NCBI GenBank assembly: GCA_013816135.1
Contig: JACDEV010000008.1
Span: 1-34,600, forward strand
DNA length: 34,600 bases
From: Patescibacteria group bacterium
GTDB taxonomy: Bacteria; Patescibacteriota; Minisyncoccia; Phycocordibacterales; DATDWN01
Direction: 5' to 3'
The position numbers were made by a program, and so were the translations under genes. The notes under the pieces were generated by a model. It was not told where the DNA came from. It saw only the letters and a list, made by a program, of their open reading frames with translations, and did no database searches. The stretch's first letter is position 1, and each line of letters opens with the position of its first letter. This document shows, in pieces, positions 7,106 to 16,885 of this stretch.

Positions 7106-9043
7106 CTAAACTTGATGTTCAATATCTAACTTTTTCTTAGGGGTAACACCATGAGCAACGAGAAGAGTTTCAAATTCTGCTCTTTCGATAGTTTCAGTTT
7201 CCATTAGTCTTTTTGCAATTGCATCAAGAAGGTTTCTATTTTCCCCAATTACCTTTTCTGCTTTCTGATGTGATTCTCTCATAATTCTCGCAACCTCTGA
7301 ATCAATATCTGCGGCAACTTTCTGAGAAAACTCCTTTTCCTCTACTCCCCGTCCATAAATGACCTTGCCACCTTGTCCTTCAAGAGCAATAGGACCCAAC
7401 ATATCCGACATTCCATATTTTGTAACCATATCTCTCGCAAGAGCTGTAGAAACCTGCAAATCATTTGAAGGTCCAGTTGTCAGATCATCAAAAAGTATTT
7501 TCTCTGTTACATATCCACCTAGTGATACAGTGATATCATCAAGGAATTCTTTTTTAGATTGGAGTTTATTATCCTCAAGTGGAAGTTTGAATACATAACC
7601 CAAAGCTCTGCCTCGAGAAATTATTGAAATTTTATGCACTGGATCAGCATAAGGAAGAAGTGACGCCAGAACAGCATGACCTGCTTCGTGGTATGCAGTT
7701 ATTTCTTTTTCTTTTTTGGATAATATGTGACTTTTTCTTTCAGGTCCTAACATAACTTTTTCAATTGATCGAATCAGATCATATTGTGATATCTTTGTGC
7801 GACTTTCACGGGCAGCTAGAATAGCTCCTTCGTTCATAAGCGAGTATAAGTCAGCTCCAGAAAAACCAGGGGTTCTTTCAGCGATTACTTTCAAATTCAC
7901 GTCTTCACCAAATGGTTTCTTTCCGCTGTGCACTGTTAGGATTTCTTCACGATCTTTTCTATCTGGCAAATCCAAAGTTACTCGTCTATCAAACCTACCT
8001 GGTCTAAGTAGTGCAGGGTCGAGAACATCCGGCCTGTTTGTAGCCGCCATTACAATGACTTTTTCATTTGGCTCAAAACCATCCATCTCCACTAAAATCT
8101 GGTTAAGGGTCTGCTCTCTCTCATCATTTCCCCCTCCCGCACCTACACCTCGAACTCGTCCGACGGCATCTATTTCATCAACGAAAATGATAGCTGGAGA
8201 ATTCTTTTTGGCCATTAAAAACAAGTCACGGACTCTCGAAGCACCAACTCCCACAAACATTTCCACAAACTCTGATCCTGAAATTGAAAAGAAAGCTACT
8301 CCTGCTTCACCTGCCACAGCACGCGCCAACAAAGTCTTACCAGTTCCTGGGGCCCCCATAAGCAAAATACCTTTTGGTATTCTCGCTCCTATATCTAAGA
8401 ATTTTTTTGGATTACGAAGAAAATCTACAATTTCCAAAAGCTCTTCTTTTGCTTCTTTGGCTCCTGCCACATCTTTAAATGTCACTCTTTGGCTTTTATC
8501 ATTTGGATCTATCATTCTAGCTTTTGATTGTCCGAAAGTTAGAGCCTGCATTCCCGCTCCTTTGACTTGTCGTGTGATAAACCAGATAAAAACCAAAATA
8601 AATAAGATAGGAAATATAATTGGAGCCAAATTCAATATCCAATACCCCAAGCCTGTGTCATTTTTTATATCGATACTAACTTGTGAGATTTGGTCTTTTG
8701 TAACACCATAATTTACTAGTGTCTGCAACAAAGCTTCAGATTCTTCTTTTTTTGAGGTCTTTTTTTCTCCAGTCCTGTATTCAATATCTAATGATTCCCC
8801 TTTTACTAAAATAGATTTAACTAATCCAGCCTTAACATCTTGAGAAAGTTGAGAGATTGCAATAGCTTCGACTGACTTTGAAACACGGTTAGAAATAAAA
8901 GAATAAACGGCAGATAGAATGATAAAAATTATTAGAACTGAAACTACATAACTAACCAAAGAACTATCTTGTGGATCTTTGCCTCCATTCTTCCTTTTTA
9001 TTATTATTTTTTTTTCGTTTGGTTCATTATTCATTGAAGCCAA
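7106..9043 (-). CDS. ftsH: ATP-dependent zinc metalloprotease FtsH
   Basis: [23 protein letters not shown] region, HEAGH zinc motif, two N-terminal TM segments. Start may be 9034. Confidence 0.97.
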   Translation of the reverse strand: MASMNNEPNEKKIIIKRKNGGKDPQDSSLVSYVVSVLIIFIILSAVYSFISNRVSKSVEAIAISQLSQDVKAGLVKSILVKGESLDIEYRTGEKKTSKKEESEALLQTLVNYGVTKDQISQVSIDIKNDTGLGYWILNLAPIIFPILFILVFIWFITRQVKGAGMQALTFGQSKARMIDPNDKSQRVTFKDVAGAKEAKEELLEIVDFLRNPKKFLDIGARIPKGILLMGAPGTGKTLLARAVAGEAGVAFFSISGSEFVEMFVGVGASRVRDLFLMAKKNSPAIIFVDEIDAVGRVRGVGAGGGNDEREQTLNQILVEMDGFEPNEKVIVMAATNRPDVLDPALLRPGRFDRRVTLDLPDRKDREEILTVHSGKKPFGEDVNLKVIAERTPGFSGADLYSLMNEGAILAARESRTKISQYDLIRSIEKVMLGPERKSHILSKKEKEITAYHEAGHAVLASLLPYADPVHKISIISRGRALGYVFKLPLEDNKLQSKKEFLDDITVSLGGYVTEKILFDDLTTGPSNDLQVSTALARDMVTKYGMSDMLGPIALEGQGGKVIYGRGVEEKEFSQKVAADIDSEVARIMRESHQKAEKVIGENRNLLDAIAKRLMETETIERAEFETLLVAHGVTPKKKLDIEHQV

Positions 9044-9110
9044 GTATACACGAAATTTAACAAAATAAAAGCAATTTAAAAATCATTTTAATGTGCTATA
9101 TTTGTACATT

Positions 9111-9554
9111 ATGTCCTTGATTACCAACCGTAAAGCCCACTTTAATTACGAGATAACAGATACTTACGCCGCGGGTATCGAACTTTTCGGCTACGAAGTC
9201 AAATCACTTAAAGGCAGTCATGGTTCAATAGAAGGGGCGCATGTGACAATAAGAGGCAATGAAGCATACATAGTAGGAATGTTCATACCACCATATCAAA
9301 CTGGAAACACACCAAAGGACTATGACCCTTATCGTAATCGCAGACTTTTACTCAAAAAGGCTGAGATATTAGATCTTTCAACAATTGAGGGTACAAAAGG
9401 ATTGACAATAGTGCCATTATCAGTGTATAATAAAGGTACTAAAGTCAAGTTAGACATCGCTACTGCTAAAGGTAAAAAGAAATTCGACAAGAGAGAAACT
9501 CTAAAAAAACGTGATAGCGTTCGCGATGTGGCTAGGGACTTTAAGGATAGATAG
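9111..9554 (+). CDS. smpB: SsrA-binding protein SmpB
   Basis: NRKAHFNYEITDTYAAGIELFGYEVKSLKGSHGSIEGAHV; basic C-terminus. Confidence 0.97.
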   Translation: MSLITNRKAHFNYEITDTYAAGIELFGYEVKSLKGSHGSIEGAHVTIRGNEAYIVGMFIPPYQTGNTPKDYDPYRNRRLLLKKAEILDLSTIEGTKGLTIVPLSVYNKGTKVKLDIATAKGKKKFDKRETLKKRDSVRDVARDFKDR

Positions 9555-9568
9555 TACTTTGACAATTA

Positions 9569-9636
9569 ATCCGCACACTAAATTTGTTATCACGCTTCGC
9601 GTATGACAAAGTCAATAACAAAATTAGTGTGCGGAT
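9569..9636. terminator. Long near-perfect hairpin (21 of 22 paired) downstream of smpB
   Basis: ATCCGCACACTAAATTTGTTAT / ATAACAAAATTAGTGTGCGGAT. Confidence 0.55.
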
Positions 9637-9785
9637 AAAACCTGATTCACCTATAGCACGTTAAGCAAATATTTTGGTAATGTTTTTTGGAGGCCCAGAG
9701 CGCGACGGCGCGAGGATTCGAGCATCTTTTCTAGCAAGAAAAGTGCGTACTCCAAAAACTGATTCAATGAGCTAATTTGTTTCAG

Positions 9786-10178
9786 GGGGATGACAGGTTT
9801 TGACATAGAGAAGATATTGACTCGTGCAAAGCAGAGAACCAAGTTCTCTTTAAACAGCTTGGAAACATTAAGTGTAAACAACTTAGTTACAAAAGCGAAG
9901 GCTTCAGTTTCTCCATTTTTTGGACAAGCTGACCTCGCTTTCTCTTACGCTATCGCCTAAGGGACGGTCACTTACCACATATCTCGTACGGTAGGTTGAT
10001 TGCTATAAATTGAGGTTAGGATAACTTTCAGTCTCGGAGGTTATCTGAAAAAAAGATGACTCGTTCGTATTGTATTTTGCTTGTTCCAAGCACTACGAAC
10101 TAAAACACTAAACAAGCTATGCATTGTAGACCCGTTTCAATTCTCTTTATGGATGTGGTTTCGATACCACCATCTCCA
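9786..10178 (+). ncRNA. ssrA: Transfer-messenger RNA (tmRNA)
   Basis: GGGGATGACAGGTTTTGAC 5' end; TGTAGACCCG...GTGGTTTCGATACCACCATCTCCA 3' T-arm; GGGGATG/CATCTCC acceptor stem; tag ORF ending at 9960; adjacent to smpB. Confidence 0.93.
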
Positions 10179-10183
10179 CAATA

Positions 10184-10217
10184 AACAAAAATCCGCCTAA
10201 AGGCGGATTTTTGTTTA
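10184..10217. terminator. Hairpin AAACAAAAATCCGCCTAAAGGCGGATTTTTGTTT
   Basis: Perfect stem with T tract directly after tmRNA. Confidence 0.85.
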
Positions 10218-10233
10218 TCTATTTAGCTAGAAA

Positions 10234-11289
10234 CTATAGTGTTCCCGAAATAGTAGCTGAGTTATCAAACTCATTTGATTCTTTGATGGCATTGTTTGGA
10301 TCAACATTGACTGTAGCATTGATGAAAGTTCCTGTTGTACTAGAAACTCCCCAAACATCATATGACCAAGTCATTGAAGAACATTTACCGTGAACATAAG
10401 CGCTAGATATATCAAAATCTTTGATTGCACCATTCATTGTTACTCTTACAGGATAGGTAGTTAGGTCTGTATCTCCGAGATTACAAAATGTTCCTTGTAA
10501 ACCATTAGACTTAAGTGTAATTCCACGGATAGAAAGATGGGCTCCTGCAATTGCTGGTACAGACAAGGTAGTTGTTGCACTAAGAGGATAAAGTAGAGAG
10601 CTTTTCTTATACATCCCGTTTGGATCAAGAGCACTAACAACACCGTAGGTTACTCCAGGATCGTAAGTCAGCCCCCAAGTTGAGTATGGAAATAGATCTG
10701 TATCGCAAGTTCCAGCACCAATAGCACCTACGATGTTGAAGTCACGAACAATACCATTCACTCGAAGTCTTGCTGGAAAAACTGGAAGAGCGGAGGTGCT
10801 GTTATTACAAAATACTGCTGTTATTCCATTGCTGTCTAATGACACGTTCTTTACGGACATAGAGACATTTGTTGGTAAATTGGAAGCTGGTGCAGTACTA
10901 ACAACACTACAACCATAGATAGAGTTAAGCTTTGCTCGAGTCCTTACACCCACCATTCCTGTAGGCAATGATCCGTCTGTAAGAATATCAGCGGAATATT
11001 TCTGCTGGAAAGCATTCAAAGCAGTTTGGGTTTCAAGACCAAAAGTTCCATACTCTGAAACACTTATAGTAAATCCTTCTTTTTGCAAAGCAAACTGAAG
11101 AGCTCGAACATCATAGCTCGTACTTCCCATTTTCAATGTTCTCGTAAAATTAAAGCAAGAAAGCGGGCTTACTACAGAAGGAACTACTACTGCAGATTGC
11201 AATGTCTGAACTGAACTTATATCTGCACTGGCTGATAGCGGAAGGAGAAGTATTCCTCCAATTGCCAACTTTAAAATCAATTTTTTCAT
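10234..11289 (-). CDS. Secreted protein with peptidoglycan-binding-like domain and beta-rich C-terminal region
   Basis: Signal peptide MKKLILKLAIGGILLLPLSASA; LKMGSTSYDVRALQFALQKEGF...YGTFGLETQTALNAFQQKY. Confidence 0.8.
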   Translation of the reverse strand: MKKLILKLAIGGILLLPLSASADISSVQTLQSAVVVPSVVSPLSCFNFTRTLKMGSTSYDVRALQFALQKEGFTISVSEYGTFGLETQTALNAFQQKYSADILTDGSLPTGMVGVRTRAKLNSIYGCSVVSTAPASNLPTNVSMSVKNVSLDSNGITAVFCNNSTSALPVFPARLRVNGIVRDFNIVGAIGAGTCDTDLFPYSTWGLTYDPGVTYGVVSALDPNGMYKKSSLLYPLSATTTLSVPAIAGAHLSIRGITLKSNGLQGTFCNLGDTDLTTYPVRVTMNGAIKDFDISSAYVHGKCSSMTWSYDVWGVSSTTGTFINATVNVDPNNAIKESNEFDNSATISGTL

Positions 11290-11430
11290 AAATAAAACTA
11301 AATTAGAAATAATAATACTAACTTTATTATTATACCTGATTTGTTATATTTGTTTATCTTGATTGTGGATAAGATTTTCTATTGGTAATTGTAATAAAAA
11401 ATATCTTCAATATTAAATCAGGTATAAACA

Positions 11431-11455
11431 CAAAAGCTCGCTTAGCGAGCTTTTG
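11431..11455. terminator. Hairpin AAAAGCTCGCTTAGCGAGCTTTT
   Basis: Inverted repeat plus T tract. Confidence 0.75.
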
Positions 11456-11483
11456 TTAATCCCTTTTATATTAGAATCTCAAA

Positions 11484-12026
11484 CTAATTAAACTTTACGT
11501 AAGATGGCTTAACCAAGATAGAAGCGTCTGTTGACCAAGGATGACAATCCCAACTTACATTCTTTGGGCTTGTTCCAAATATTGCAGCTGAAGTAATATC
11601 AGCTGGAATAACGCTTGGTAATTCAGATATAGTCTTTGGTTCTGTTCTTACTCCAGTAGAAGCTCCCTCTCTCCATACATAAAGATATCGTCCGTCATAA
11701 AGAGCAATGTTGGCCACAGTTCCAGTTGAAGTAGAAGTTCTAAACTCCCCTCTCATCTTTCCACCTGATAGGTAAATCACGTTTGTGCTTCGGAATTTAG
11801 GATCAACTTCTTCGTATTTACATTCAAAGTTACCATTCTGTGACAATAACCCCTTAAATGTAGTTGGCTTCAGTGTGGAAGTTGTGTTTGTAGTGTTTGA
11901 TGTGGTACTTGAAGCAACAGTATTTACATTATTTACTTCATCAGCATCATGTCCTCTTGAATTAAACCACCATATTCCTAAAACAATAACTACAACTGCC
12001 AAAATCCCCCAATATATATTCTTCAT
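11484..12026 (-). CDS. Hypothetical membrane-anchored protein
   Basis: 180-aa ORF with N-terminal TM WGILAVVVIVLGIWWF. Confidence 0.75.
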   Translation of the reverse strand: MKNIYWGILAVVVIVLGIWWFNSRGHDADEVNNVNTVASSTTSNTTNTTSTLKPTTFKGLLSQNGNFECKYEEVDPKFRSTNVIYLSGGKMRGEFRTSTSTGTVANIALYDGRYLYVWREGASTGVRTEPKTISELPSVIPADITSAAIFGTSPKNVSWDCHPWSTDASILVKPSYVKFN

Positions 12027-12146
12027 GTTTATTAAACTTTAATATTAATTTAAAACTTATTCTTAATTTTATCTATAAAACTAAGAAATACAATAGGTTT
12101 ATACACACAATAAACCTATTTAAGAAATTTATGATAAACTAGGCCT

Positions 12147-12788
12147 ATGAAGAAACTTAGCACGATAATTGTTTTGTTAGGACTTTTGTCAATCGGAGCT
12201 TGGTATATGACCAAAAAGCCGAGGAATTTAGTCAATACGGACTTAAAAACCTACAGGAATTCAAATATGGGTATATCTTTTATTTACCCTAAAATACTGA
12301 CAGCAAGTACTACAAAAGACCTAGTAACCCTTCATCATGAAGTTGGACCATTTCCTCACCACGACTTTTGTGACTTCAAAGGTGATAGCAACACAATAAT
12401 CCAAACTCTTACAGACTTCCAAGTGGATTTCCATGTTTCAGACAAAAATATAGTGGACACAATGAAGTCTGAAAGCCCTTACATTCCGCAGGAAAGCTTT
12501 GTTAATAATACTGTTATTGTTTCTCCAGGATTTATAGACGAATACACAGCAGGTGACAAAAGAGGATATAAGATATTTGAAGGGGCAGAAGGTTGTGGTC
12601 ATACAACTTATTACCTTTCTATTTCCAGTAAGAAGACCATTGTAGTACGTGAAGACTTGATAACAGTATTCACTGGATCAATAGATGCTTCTAGCCAAAA
12701 GGCAGCTGAAGCCATTCCAAATGTAATAAACAAACAAAAAGAAACTGAAATCTTGACTTCTGTTCTTCAGAGTTTAAGTGTTCAGTAA
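12147..12788 (+). CDS. Hypothetical exported/membrane-anchored protein
   Basis: 213-aa ORF with N-terminal hydrophobic segment. Confidence 0.75.
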   Translation: MKKLSTIIVLLGLLSIGAWYMTKKPRNLVNTDLKTYRNSNMGISFIYPKILTASTTKDLVTLHHEVGPFPHHDFCDFKGDSNTIIQTLTDFQVDFHVSDKNIVDTMKSESPYIPQESFVNNTVIVSPGFIDEYTAGDKRGYKIFEGAEGCGHTTYYLSISSKKTIVVREDLITVFTGSIDASSQKAAEAIPNVINKQKETEILTSVLQSLSVQ

Positions 12789-12850
12789 TTTTGCATATAT
12801 GGCTAGATAATGCTATATTTTGTGAGCCTTAACAGCTAAATCCATAATAA

Positions 12851-13360
12851 TTGTCTACATTTGTAAGAATAAACAACCAAATACAAGCAACTGAACTCCG
12901 TGTAATTATGGAGGACGGAGAAAACTTAGGAGTACTCTCCTTCAAGGATGCTTTGGACAAGGCCCGAGAAGCTGGATTAGATCTAATTGAAATATCGCCA
13001 AAAGCCAATCCACCAGTTGCAAAAATCATGGATTATGGTAAATTTCAGTATGCTGAAAACAAAAAGCAAAAGGTAGCCAAGACCAAGGCTCACACAGTAG
13101 AAATTAAGAATATACAGGTCAAAGTAGGTACTGGTGAGCACGATTTAGGATTGAAAGCTAAAAAAGCTTCAGCTTGGCTAAAGGAAGGCAACCGAATCAA
13201 GATAGATCTATTCCTTCCTGGTAGAACTAAGTACATGGACCTCAAATTCCTCAAGGAAAGAATGGATCGTGTCCTGAAACTCATTACAGAGCAATACAAA
13301 ATAGCAGATGAAGCCAAGAAAAGCCCAAAGGGTCTATCGATAATCATCGAAAAAGCGTAA
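12851..13360 (+). CDS. infC: Translation initiation factor IF-3 (TTG start)
   Basis: RINNQIQATELRVIMEDGENLGVLSFKDALDKAREAGLDLIEISPKANPPVAKIMDYGKF; in-frame stops immediately before TTG; followed by rpmI-rplT. Confidence 0.96.
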   Translation: MSTFVRINNQIQATELRVIMEDGENLGVLSFKDALDKAREAGLDLIEISPKANPPVAKIMDYGKFQYAENKKQKVAKTKAHTVEIKNIQVKVGTGEHDLGLKAKKASAWLKEGNRIKIDLFLPGRTKYMDLKFLKERMDRVLKLITEQYKIADEAKKSPKGLSIIIEKA

Positions 13361-13369
13361 TACAAAGTC

Positions 13370-13558
13370 ATGTCAACAAAAACTAACAAATCATTTACTA
13401 AGAGACTAAAAGTCTCAAAGAACGGCAAGATAACTGCTCGAAAGACTGGCCGTAACCATTTTAATGCAAAGGAAGGCCGACGCTCACAGCTTAATAAAAA
13501 CAGAAGCGTGGTTTTCAATATCAGCAACAAGGATCGAGCCTTCTATATTAAGAATTAA
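13370..13558 (+). CDS. rpmI: 50S ribosomal protein L35
   Basis: MSTKTNKSFTKRLKVSKNGKITARKTGRNHFNAK; infC-rpmI-rplT synteny. Confidence 0.95.
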   Translation: MSTKTNKSFTKRLKVSKNGKITARKTGRNHFNAKEGRRSQLNKNRSVVFNISNKDRAFYIKN

Positions 13559-13588
13559 TATAGAACCATAAATAGCATATAAAATAAC

Positions 13589-13933
13589 ATGACAAGAGTA
13601 AAAAAAGGCGTTAACGCCCTAAAAGCAAGAAAGAATGTACTTCGACGAACAAAAGGTTTTCGACATGGACGAAGTACAAAGGAAAGACAAGCAACAGAAG
13701 CGATATTTCACGCTGGAACATCAGCTTTTGCTCACCGTAAAGACAAGAAGGGTGATGCTCGAAAACTTTGGAATGTAAAAATCTCCTATGCCGCAAAGGA
13801 ACTTGGTACTTCATACAGCAAGCTTATGGGAGGATTAAAGAAAAAAGGTGTGCTATTAGACCGAAAAATCCTAGCGACCCTTATCGAAGAGAATCCAGAA
13901 ATCTTCAAGAAAGTTGCAGAACTAGTCAAATAA
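13589..13933 (+). CDS. rplT: 50S ribosomal protein L20
   Basis: MTRVKKGVNALKARKNVLRRTKGFRHGRSTKERQA. Confidence 0.97.
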   Translation: MTRVKKGVNALKARKNVLRRTKGFRHGRSTKERQATEAIFHAGTSAFAHRKDKKGDARKLWNVKISYAAKELGTSYSKLMGGLKKKGVLLDRKILATLIEENPEIFKKVAELVK

Positions 13934-13934
13934 A

Positions 13935-13962
13935 CAAAAAAACTGCCGATGGCGGTTTTTTT
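13935..13962. terminator. Hairpin ACTGCCGATGGCGGT + T tract
   Basis: Follows rplT. Confidence 0.75.
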
Positions 13963-14001
13963 ATTAATCCCATATTCCCATAATTTTTCGCATATTTTTT
14001 A

Positions 14002-15381
14002 TTATAATTCTAATTTATATATCTTACCACGTTCTGGATAGATAGCTTCCACTCCAAGCTCTTCGTGAAGTCTCTGAGCTAAATATGTAGAAGCTTTGGG
14101 TTCACCCATGACAACAAAAACTTTTTTTACTTTTTCTGCAGTATCGCTAACCATATCTACTATTCCATTTGAGTCTTTGTGTGAAGAATAGCCAGATATC
14201 ATTTCTATTCTAGCCTTAACTTGGACAACTGTATTCTTTATAACCACCTGACTTGGCTTGTCTTGAATCTCACGACCTAGTGTACCAATAGCTTGGTAAC
14301 CCATGAGTAAGATTGTGCTTTTTGGATCAGGAAGAAAATGCATTTCGTGCCACAAGACCCTCCCCCCTGTCGACATTCCTGAACCCGCAATAATTATTTT
14401 AGGATTGGGAGTATTTACTATTTCTTGGGAATCTCTCGAGCCATGTGTAACGGAAAGTTTTGGAAAATTAAAAATATTATCCCCTCCTTTTATCTCACTC
14501 TGGACTCCGGAATTAAAATCTTTGGAAGTATGCGAATATATCTCTGTTACTTTGGCGCCCAAAGGTGAATCTAGAAAAATAGGTACGGATGGAATCTTGC
14601 CTTCTTCCACCAGATTATTGAGTTCATACAATATAACTTGGGTACGTTCTATAGAAAAAGCTGGAATAACCAATGCTCCTCCTGCTTTGATAGTATCAAT
14701 GACTATCTGTTTGAATTTCTGGTCCCTTTCCGCCTTTGGCTCATGATTTCTGTCTCCATAAACACTATCTACAATAAGATAATCAGCATCAGTAATTCTT
14801 TCGGTATCTTTCAATAGTGGTGCGGGAGAATTTCCTGAGTCACCTGTAAAAACAATTTTTTTGCCTTTATAAGTAAATTCATACATTGATGAACCAAGTA
14901 TATGTCCAGAATCTTTAAGATAAACAGAAAAATCAGAACTGATTTGGGTTTGAAGATGGTATTGAATAGTCTTCCATTGCATAAAAGCTTGATTATAATC
15001 AGCCATTTCATATAAAGGCTTTTCTTCCGGGCCTTGAGCAGACTCCTTGGACTTCATATCCATAACTTTCAAAGCATCAAGAAGCATGACATTGGCCAGC
15101 TCCTTGGTTTCGGGTGTAGAAAAGATAGTTCCACGAAAGCCATCACGCACAAGCTTGCAGACCTTGCCTATATGATCCATGTGAGCATGAGTGATAAAAA
15201 GAAAGTCCACAAACTTCACATCATATGGAAATGGCTTTTTATTCTCATCTGTAGAATCTGGTGTTCCTTGTAAAATTCCGCAATCAACTAGAATTTTAGT
15301 ATCGTTTCCTTCTAATAGAAAATTAGCTCCAGTAACAGTCCCCACTCCACCCCAAAATGTAATTTGTAATTCGTTAGTCAT
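14002..15381 (-). CDS. MBL-fold/beta-CASP RNA-processing exonuclease-like protein
   Basis: THAHMDHIGKV metallo-beta-lactamase motif, FTGDSG, GSGMSTGGRVLWHEMHFL, SGYSSHKDSNG. Confidence 0.93.
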   Translation of the reverse strand: MTNELQITFWGGVGTVTGANFLLEGNDTKILVDCGILQGTPDSTDENKKPFPYDVKFVDFLFITHAHMDHIGKVCKLVRDGFRGTIFSTPETKELANVMLLDALKVMDMKSKESAQGPEEKPLYEMADYNQAFMQWKTIQYHLQTQISSDFSVYLKDSGHILGSSMYEFTYKGKKIVFTGDSGNSPAPLLKDTERITDADYLIVDSVYGDRNHEPKAERDQKFKQIVIDTIKAGGALVIPAFSIERTQVILYELNNLVEEGKIPSVPIFLDSPLGAKVTEIYSHTSKDFNSGVQSEIKGGDNIFNFPKLSVTHGSRDSQEIVNTPNPKIIIAGSGMSTGGRVLWHEMHFLPDPKSTILLMGYQAIGTLGREIQDKPSQVVIKNTVVQVKARIEMISGYSSHKDSNGIVDMVSDTAEKVKKVFVVMGEPKASTYLAQRLHEELGVEAIYPERGKIYKLEL

Positions 15382-15439
15382 AGTAATTTATTTTAGTATT
15401 CCCTGCTTCCTTACAGGAACAGTACACCTTGTCGATTTT

Positions 15440-15541
15440 TTATTCACTTTGTTCTAAAAAATCAGGTAAGGTCTTGCGGTTGGGTCCCATCCCAACCTCA
15501 CCCCAAAAAGTTATCTGCAAAGAACTGTTTGTATTTATCAT
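15440..15541 (-). pseudogene. 33-aa ORF resembling the N-terminus of the downstream beta-CASP gene
   Basis: MINTNSSLQITFWGEVGMGPNRKTLPDFLEQSE versus MTNELQITFWGGVGTVTG; ATGA overlap with the upstream gene stop. Confidence 0.55.
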
Positions 15542-15957
15542 ATTGATAGTGTGTTATTTTTTGTCCTCAGTAGGTTATGGGAATACAGTGCTCCAAAAAA
15601 ACCGCCGCTAATATCCATTAATATATCGGATAAAGTATCTCTGAAATATATAATTCCATCCGACAATAAAGTGATGCCAAAATATAGCTCATATAGTTCC
15701 CAAATTATTCCGACTACAAGCGCACCTAGAACAGCAAGAATGATATTTTTTATCAGACTATTTTCTTCATAAGTTCTGTATAAAAACGACAAAACCAAAA
15801 CAGTTGCCATTGCTACTGTCGCTCCAGCCAAAAAATGGACTAGCATATCAAACCACCAAATCACCCAATATAAATATAGGTAATCAGCAAAAAAGTTCAA
15901 TATCCCAACTAAAAATAAGAGAAATAATGTATGCCTGAGTAATTTGCTCCTTATCAT
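15538..15957 (-). CDS. Polytopic membrane protein (YjdF/DUF2238-like)
   Basis: WWFDMLVHFLAGATVA...GIIWELYELYFG...FRDTLSDILMDISGGFFGAL. Confidence 0.7.
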   Translation of the reverse strand: MIRSKLLRHTLFLLFLVGILNFFADYLYLYWVIWWFDMLVHFLAGATVAMATVLVLSFLYRTYEENSLIKNIILAVLGALVVGIIWELYELYFGITLLSDGIIYFRDTLSDILMDISGGFFGALYSHNLLRTKNNTLSI

Positions 15958-15994
15958 CCTTTTATTATACTGTTAAATTGACGAATTAAAAACT

Positions 15995-16174
15995 AAAAAA
16001 ACCACAATACGTGGCTCTCTTAGTAGGATTACACCGATATTCCCCTACTCGCAATAGTAGGTGGGTTGCCGCAAATGTACTCGTCAGAACCAAAATAAAT
16101 AAGGCTCATCGTGGCACAAAGATATAAGCGTCCCTGACAAATTGTTAGGTAGAAAATATCAAATGTAACCCTAT
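15995..16174 (-). ncRNA. ssrS: Probable 6S RNA
   Basis: Promoter TTGAAA-N16-TATAAT at the 5' side; closing stem AGGGTTACA/TGTAATCCT, GATATT/AATATC; central bubble with small hairpin CCTACT-ATTGCG-AGTAGG; upper stem TTGTCAG/CTGACGA; terminator CCACGTATTGTGGTTTTTTT. Confidence 0.7.
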
Positions 16175-16275
16175 GTCGATTATACTCCCGACAAATTCGG
16201 TTTCAACTTGCGGGCTTGTTTCAAACAGGTTATAGAAAATAAAATCTCTAGAATGGCTTACTTTCCGAGTAAATT

Positions 16276-16881
16276 TTATTCCATTATTCCATCCAAATTC
16301 ACATCGTAAATAATTTGTTCCTGAACCAAACGATAATCAATAAGCTCATTTTCATTAAACCAATGAGGAATTTCCATTTGAGCTTCAGCGGAAGAACCTG
16401 ATGCGTGGACAAGGTTTCGTACAGCACGCTTATCTGTATCTGCCATCATATATGAATCCAAAACAAAATCTCCTCTGATAGTTCCTACGTCTGAAGTACG
16501 AGGTTCTGTAATTCCAGTAATCTTTTTCACAACTTCTGCTGCATGCGCTCCTTCCCAAACCATAGGAATGACAGGGCCAGATGCCATGTATTTTTTTAAA
16601 GTTGTCAGAAGCACTGTTGTCACTTCCAATGGATCAGTTGTCCAAGGTGTTTCACCTTTTTTTACATAACTAGCAATTGTTTTCTCACCTGTAATCCTTC
16701 TCCATTCTGGGTCTAAAGTATAATGCTTCTCCACATGTTCAGGAGTTGGTACAACCATTTTTATTCCAACCATTTTCAATCCTGCTCTTTCAAATCTTTG
16801 AATTATCTCTCCTATCAACGTTCTTTGGACTCCGTCCGGCTTAATAATTACTAATGTTCTTTCTTTTTTTGGATGTGACAT
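16276..16881 (-). CDS. ndk: Nucleoside diphosphate kinase (long form)
   Basis: RTLVIIKPDGVQRTLIGEIIQRFERAGLKMVGIKM; PRTSDVGTIRGDF; NLVHASGSSAEAQMEIPHWF. Confidence 0.93.
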   Translation of the reverse strand: MSHPKKERTLVIIKPDGVQRTLIGEIIQRFERAGLKMVGIKMVVPTPEHVEKHYTLDPEWRRITGEKTIASYVKKGETPWTTDPLEVTTVLLTTLKKYMASGPVIPMVWEGAHAAEVVKKITGITEPRTSDVGTIRGDFVLDSYMMADTDKRAVRNLVHASGSSAEAQMEIPHWFNENELIDYRLVQEQIIYDVNLDGIME

Positions 16882-16885
16882 TTTT

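Noticed and set aside
7797-8711. 304-aa + strand ORF
   Set aside because: Fully antisense to the strongly supported ftsH; shadow ORF.
13090-13530. 146-aa - strand ORF
   Set aside because: Antisense to infC/rpmI, which have clear family matches.
14303-14746. 147-aa + strand ORF
   Set aside because: Antisense shadow of the beta-CASP gene.
15995-16174. RNase P RNA (rnpB) for the ndk-adjacent ncRNA
   Set aside because: The conserved rnpB core motifs (e.g. GAGGAAAGTC, ACAGAA) are not seen; the bubble-hairpin layout fits 6S RNA better.
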